Part shown: piece by piece, positions 59,309 to 64,000 of the stretch
How the letters are laid out: each line of letters begins with the position of its first letter
Position numbering within the stretch: the stretch's first letter is position 1
From: Eutreptiella sp. 'Long Island Sound 2002'
Lineage: Eukaryota > Euglenozoa > Euglenophyceae > Eutreptiales > Eutreptiaceae
Assembly: GCA_964036045.1 (NCBI GenBank)
Contig: OZ038382.1
Location: 117,605,429-117,669,428 of the forward strand
Length of the DNA: 64,000 nt
Direction of reading: 5' to 3'
Translations under genes and position numbers: made by a program
The notes under the pieces: generated by a model
What the model saw: the letters and a program-made list of their open reading frames with translations, nothing else
Databases searched by the model: none
What the model was told of the DNA's origin: nothing

Positions 59309-60181
59309 TCAGGAGGAGGAGGATGAGCCGTCGAGCCGGATACCTCTGGCCATCATCCTGGCCACTGCCGCATTGCTGTACGTGCCCGGTTGCGGCGGCG
59401 GGACGTGCGGCTGCCGGGCACGCTGTGCCAGTGGCTGGAGGCTGCGTGGGGGCAGGGTGCCCCTGCACGTGAGGTAGGCCGCCATTAGCCTCTCGGTCGC
59501 CCCAGGGGTCATGGCCCCGCCGCGGTGGAAGAATTTCCCCCACTCGCCGCCATGGGCGCCGCGGGCGATGCCCATCGCCCATTCCGCGTCTTCCACCAAC
59601 CAGCCGAAGGCGAACGGGAGGCGCGTGGTGAGGTTGACGACGATGGTGCGGTGGTTGTTGTGGTTCATGGGGGTGACGTGGCCCCAACTGTCTGGCAGAT
59701 TGCCAATGGGGGGTAGACTGCCCCGTGGCGCGTTGTCGTAATGTTTGTAGTCGGGGACGTAACTCATGGGGTCCGCCCCCGGGTCTGGCAGCGCCCAGGT
59801 TGGTGCGCGCCAGGGGGGATGGGGGGGTGGTGTCGCCGGGTCCTCGTCGGTGAGGATGTCCAACCACTCAACGTCGGGGCTGTCCTCCCTCGCGCCATTG
59901 TTCCAGATGTTTTGCTGGATCAGAGTGCGCACTGTGTGGAGTGTGAGGTCTTCGTCTTGCGTTTTGCGCGGCGGCGGAGCTGTGCAGAGGGGGTGCGGTT
60001 GCCGGCAAGATGGGCACGACCAGAAGCTCGCGATGCACGGGCTGCAGAACCAGTGCAGCTGCTCGGTGCCGCCGCAGCCGAGGTCATGCCCACAGAGCGG
60101 GTTGCTGCTTTCGTCGTTCACCTCCCAGCAGACTCCGCACTTGTTTCCCGGCCGCGGATGTGGAGCTTCACTTTCGGGCAT
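59309..60181 (-). CDS. LINE-beta RING-finger protein, 290 aa
   Basis: True ATG at 60181, 114 bp after the ORF2 stop (60295), no interruption. Residues 15-60 form a RING-type zinc finger: C15-x2-C18, C30/C36, then H43-W-F-C46-x2-C49 and C56-P-S-C59-R, the classic HxxCxxC...CPxCR pattern. RING domains usually recruit a ubiquitin or SUMO E2, so an E3 ligase activity is plausible but unproven. Residues 75-170 are acidic and Pro-rich. Residues about 175-270 form a globular-looking domain (RTIVVNLTTRLPFAFGWLVE, WAMGIARGAHGGEWGKFF, TPGATERLMAAYLTC) that resembles the C-terminal domains of the LINE-alpha and LINE-gamma accessory proteins. It ends in a serine run. In the same LINE a Ulp1-like protease is encoded downstream. 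Confidence 0.72.
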   Translation of the reverse strand: MPESEAPHPRPGNKCGVCWEVNDESSNPLCGHDLGCGGTEQLHWFCSPCIASFWSCPSCRQPHPLCTAPPPRKTQDEDLTLHTVRTLIQQNIWNNGAREDSPDVEWLDILTDEDPATPPPHPPWRAPTWALPDPGADPMSYVPDYKHYDNAPRGSLPPIGNLPDSWGHVTPMNHNNHRTIVVNLTTRLPFAFGWLVEDAEWAMGIARGAHGGEWGKFFHRGGAMTPGATERLMAAYLTCRGTLPPRSLQPLAQRARQPHVPPPQPGTYSNAAVARMMARGIRLDGSSSSS

Positions 60182-60294
60182 CCTGAGGAGAGGTATTGTT
60201 TGTAGGGCGATTGGGCCTCTATACGGGAGGGAGTGCGCGCTCCGGGTGGCACGACGGCAGTTGCCTGGCGGTTGCCACGTGCCCGTGCGTGTGG

Positions 60295-63200
60295 TTAGTG
60301 GCTGGGCTGTGCATGTTGGTAGTGGATGAGGAGGTTATAATACGTACGGCGGTCGTGGGCTCCTCGGTGTGCTTCTTGTGCGTATACCTGGATGCGGTGC
60401 TGTAACTGTGCGTCCGCCCTCTTGACAGCGGTGAGCTGCATGTGACGTACTGTGGCCCTAGGTTCTCGGGCGTGGTCGGCGATGACCCTGTAGAGTTGGA
60501 GTGGCACCACTCCCCTAAGTACCGCCTCCCTGATCTCCGGTTGCCGCATCAGGCGCCGAACGTCATTTGCCGGTGGCGTGGCCGGGCCCCATCCGGCGTG
60601 TTGTGCTATGGTGTCCTCCGGTGTCCACGTGGCCAGGTGGTTTCCCCCTTGGGCTAATGGGCATTGTTTGAAGTGCTCCCACATTTCTGGCTGTTGGAGA
60701 TGGCAGGGGCATATGGTGTATTCCGGGGGTATGTCTATACCTCGCCGGGCATACCAGCGTGCCACTCTGTCTAGGAGGGGCAGTTGTTCGAGCAAGAGTT
60801 GGGCACGTGGCTTTTGCAGGTGCATCGGTATTGGGGATGGGTCAAGAGCCGAGAAGTATAATGCGGTGCGCATTTTATGTTGGAGATGGTTCAGAAGGGC
60901 GTTGTCGGCTCGGCTGCCTTGAATGTGCGCCATGGTGAGGATGGGTTGTGGGTAGTGGTATGCCTGCCCCGCGTCGTTATAGATTTGATCGTCTGGCACC
61001 CAGGCTGGTGGTTCCCCGGGGCGTGGGACTGGCGGCAGGTGTTGAAGATGCGTGTGCATGTGGTCTTGTAGCGGCGGGTCCTCGCCGTCGGCATATGCTG
61101 GGCAAGCTGGTTGTGGGCGTGTAAGTCTATGTGTCCGTTGCTCAGGCTATACCAATGAGACTCTTGTTTGACCAGATGTAAGACGATGTGTTTGGGGAGG
61201 TGCTGCAAGGCTCTCCAGAGGTGTAGGGCCTGGGTGCCCAGGATAGAGTCAGTCGCCTTGTGCAGGGGCTGTCGTGCAAGCCTGCGGACGATTTGGAAGT
61301 CCACCGCTGCGTCTACCACTACTCATACATGGTGCGTGTGGTCACGCGGTTCCTGGTGCGTGTCATTGACGGCGTCGACGACGATCGCCAGTGTCTTCAG
61401 TTCCCCGTGAGAGGAGGCCCCGAAGATGGTAGCCCCTGTGAGGTGGTGTTGGTGCAGTCGGCCTGTCGTGTTCGCTTTCAACTCTAAAGGTCTCCCCCCC
61501 TGGCCACTGGGGTGAGGCTTGTAGTGCCGGAGGCATCCGCGAAAATGACGGTGTTGTGGTGGCCCACAGCGTGTTGGCGTTCTGTTGGAGTCTCCGGGTA
61601 CCATACACGCCCACCCCCTGGTGGATGATTTTGGTTGCCGCTGGGTTCATGCGGACATAGTTGTTGTTTCCCTCGTGGCCCTGTGTCAGATAGCCTTACA
61701 CATACTCAAGCAGGTACGCTTCTGCGGGTGGAATGTGGTCCACTCGACCGTCTGCCAGTCCCGTACTTGGGAGCATCGGTGTTTAACCGGGTAGGCGGGG
61801 GCCTCCGGCGTAGCGTTGCGGTGTTTGGCGAGCACCGGGAAGGTGATGGCCGGGTGTTTGGTGTCCCACGTTCCCCAGGGGAATCTCCATTCCGCCTTGG
61901 CACTGGGGCCCCACGCCACTGTGGCCGTGTCCCTGTCCGCGGCCCGTTCCAAGTGCGAGTGTAGCCATTGGTGTTGTTCCGGGGTAGCGTGGGCCGTTGG
62001 CATGGGGTGGTAGCGCGCCAGTAACTGCAGGATGGGGCCACGGGGTGGCCAGCGCTTGGGGCCCACATCTCCAGCAAGTGGTGGGGGCGCCCATCAGCTT
62101 GTCTTGCGACAGTGGTGGCGGACAGAAGGGGCGCCCGTCGGTGGCGGTAGCATCGACAAGTTGCCCCGTGCTCTGCCCGGTCGCAATGTGGCCTTGAGCC
62201 CGTTGGGCGCTAGGAGGAGTACTGCTGGCACCGTGGCACCGGCTACATACTCCACTTGCTCCGGTGGCCTGTGGTGGGCCTGGTTTCCTCGCGGTGGTCC
62301 CGGGGGCAGTGGCCGTTTGTGCGTGTTCCAAAACAGGTTGTACGCCTCACGTACTTCCCCATCGGTCGGTTTGAGGTGCCCGGTTTGGGTGGCCGCACTG
62401 CGCATGTGGCTCTCCAGAAGTGATTTGTTGGGCCACTCCTGGTGTTGTAGGAATGGGACGTGGTGTGTGCCCACCCGTTGGAGGGCTCACATCTGGTTTG
62501 GGGTGACCCGTATGAGGTGGAGGGTGGTGCCCACCAGGTCTAGAGTGGTGGTGCTTCCCGTTGGCCCTCCCCCCACATTTGTGTGCAGGACCACCAGAGG
62601 GCCGGTTTCCCTGCGCCGATGGTTCGTTTGGATGACGTGCTGGTGGTTGGGTAGCAGGAGTTGTAGGTGGTTCCATACGCGGGCCCCCACCTTGGTGGGG
62701 AGGCCCCGTTGGTGAGGTATGTACTGGGGGCAGGTGTTGAGATGGTACTGGGCCTCTCGCAGTGTCAGCTTGAAGACTTCTCGTACCTCCGGCTCATGAT
62801 TGTGCATGAGACGGTGCAGGTCGGCCGCAGTGTGAGCTGTGTACGCGTTGTTGACAAGCAGATTGGTGTTGTTTCCGTAGTACGGTGGCGACGCCGCGCG
62901 CACCGCTGCAGGTAGCAGTGTGGGCCGGTGGCCGTTGATGGTCCACGGTCGCCGCACCGTGGTAGCGGCTGCTTGCAGCATGTGTTGGGGATGCGTTAGG
63001 TGCAAGGCCTGAAATCCTGCAGCGGTGTTGAGCACGGCTTGTAGGAAGTACGCCAGGGCCTGGGTGGAGAGTGCCGTGATGCGTGCTATGACCAGTCTCC
63101 GTGTCAGCTGCCGTATCAGGTGTGGTGGTAGGGTGACCCTGCCTGCGGTGGCCGCTTGTTGGACCCCCAGGTAGGTGGCCGTGTTTACTGGGTTCATGGG

Positions 63201-64000
63201 CGGGTCCCCGGGGCGGAGGGGCGGCGGCGTTGCATCGTGTACCATGGTGGCGGATTTGACGTTTTGTACCAGCAGCTGGTTGCCCTCCAGATAGGTGGTG
63301 ACGACGTGGAGTACTTTGGTGGGCCTGGTGGGGTCCGGGGTGGTCCACAGGGGTTGAAGTGCGGTGGTGGTCACCACTGCCATGTCGTCCGCAAATGCCA
63401 GGAGCGTGGTCTGTAGGGGGTATGGTGCAGCGTCCGGGTATGTGCGTGGGATGTAAAACGCCAGCGGGAGGGTGACGAGTAGGAAGAGGAATGGGCCTTC
63501 CGCACCCCCTTGCGGAACCCCACCTTCGGGGCTGGACCCATGGGGTGGTGCCCACGTCGCTTTTTACTGCGTACATGCGGGTGGCGAGGTACGCTTGCAG
63601 GAAGCCCTGGAAGGGGAGTCCCATGTGCTCCCAGACAGCCCGTAGGAGGCGCTGCGCGGTGTTGGGGAAGGCCCCTTTGACATCCAGGGACGTGATGATG
63701 AGGCTGATCGGGTCCATGTCCACCACGGCGTCCTGCATAAATATGGCCTCCAATGGCGACCTACCCGGTATGGCCCCCCACATTGTGGGTGGTATAGCTC
63801 GGTCCACTACCGGGGCCATATGTTTGAGGATGAGCATCCATATGAGTTTGGCTTCCGTGGTGGCGCATACGATGGGTCTCCAGTTGTCGGGGTTTGCCCA
63901 GTTGCCTTTCATATACAGCGGGTGTACTAGGTTTGCCCAGTGGGGCGGTACGTCCGTTTTCCTGACGGCGATATCCCACAGGCGTGCGGCCAGGTGTCTC
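60295..64000 (-). pseudogene. LINE-beta ORF2: reverse transcriptase, RNase H, zinc knuckle (frameshifted, 5' end outside)
   Basis: From the right edge: RT fingers/palm with NPDNWRPIVCAT and SLDVKGAFPNT (63912 downwards); a frameshift near 63520; then VPQGGAEGPFLF and the catalytic FADDM at 63381-63395. The thumb follows to a TGA at 62487, and the same frame continues with further stops at 62094 and 61686. RNase H: VIFADASG (first Asp near 61536), a frameshift at a C7 run near 61494-61500, ASSHGELKTLAIVVDAV, VVVDAAVDFQIV and a His/Asn/Asp-containing HIDLHAHNQLAQ. After another shift near 61070 comes the knuckle CPCHLQQPEMWEHFKQC (about 60680-60730), then about 130 residues to the stop at 60295. 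The product would be the LINE polymerase; the endonuclease domain is not in the window. Confidence 0.85.

Larger units (their letters stand above)
43861..64000 (-). mobile_element. LINE-beta (minus strand, 5' end beyond window, interrupted by LINE-gamma)
   Basis: In element orientation: RT, RNase H and zinc-knuckle ORF2 (from beyond 64000 to 60295), a RING-finger ORF (60181-59309), a broken low-complexity region, an RS-rich ORF (57855-56587), a Ulp1-like protease (about 56416-55141) and a 3' region. LINE-gamma occupies 46926-54316. I infer that the 3' region continues to 43861, where AGGT-type repeats (ACCT units in element sense) adjoin the Ty3-C fragment. The part 43861-46028 is assigned by position and weak resemblance only. 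Several frameshifts and stops show the copy is inactive. Confidence 0.65.

Noticed and set aside
61490-61505. Programmed frameshifting at the C7 run in LINE-beta ORF2
   Set aside because: The same ORF has several other frameshifts and stops, so simple decay or homopolymer sequencing error explains it better.

Overview
This window is eukaryotic repeat DNA. I find no convincing host gene, rRNA, tRNA or CRISPR array in 64 kb. Almost every base belongs to nested retrotransposons: three families of Ty3/gypsy-type LTR elements (called Ty3-A, -B and -C here) and three LINE lineages (alpha, beta, gamma). Chromodomain integrases, LTRs with an initiator-tRNA-Met-type primer site and GC-rich LINEs with several ORFs suggest a large, repeat-rich protist or algal genome. 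The species cannot be named from the sequence.

Layout. 1-18734: copy Ty3-A1 (+), running in from the left edge. Its pol is split by a complete Ty3-B element (1529-12224, -) with 532-bp LTRs and TGCCC target duplications; its 3' LTR starts at 16445. 18735-42269: copy Ty3-A2 (-), inserted into the A1 3' LTR with a TCAG duplication. A2 has 2356-bp LTRs, and its gag is split by a 10.3-kb LINE-alpha (26993-37320, +). 42270-42342: the end of the A1 LTR. 42343-42778: a LINE-alpha 3' end into which A1 had inserted. 42779-43860: a fragment of Ty3-C (-). 43861-64000: LINE-beta (-), interrupted by LINE-gamma (46926-54316, +), which itself carries a 521-bp AT-rich insertion (49274-49794).

Order of events inferred from the nesting: Ty3-C is oldest, then the LINE-alpha fragment, then A1, then Ty3-B and A2 independently inside A1, then the full-length LINE-alpha inside A2. 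On the right, LINE-beta came before LINE-gamma, which came before the small AT-rich element.

How the parts work. The LTR elements encode Gag, then, in the same frame after a single UAG, a Pol with protease, a degenerate Dam/DIRS-like domain, reverse transcriptase, RNase H, integrase and chromodomain. The LINEs encode RT, RNase H and a zinc knuckle, followed by unusual extra ORFs: a RING-finger protein (beta), Ulp1-like cysteine proteases (beta and gamma) and RS-rich or low-complexity proteins (all three). Proteins from alpha, beta and gamma end in a possibly related Trp-containing domain. No copy looks fully functional: A1 has stop codons, A2 has a split gag and an Asn at an RT catalytic position, Ty3-B has an integrase deletion, and LINE-beta and LINE-gamma are frameshifted.
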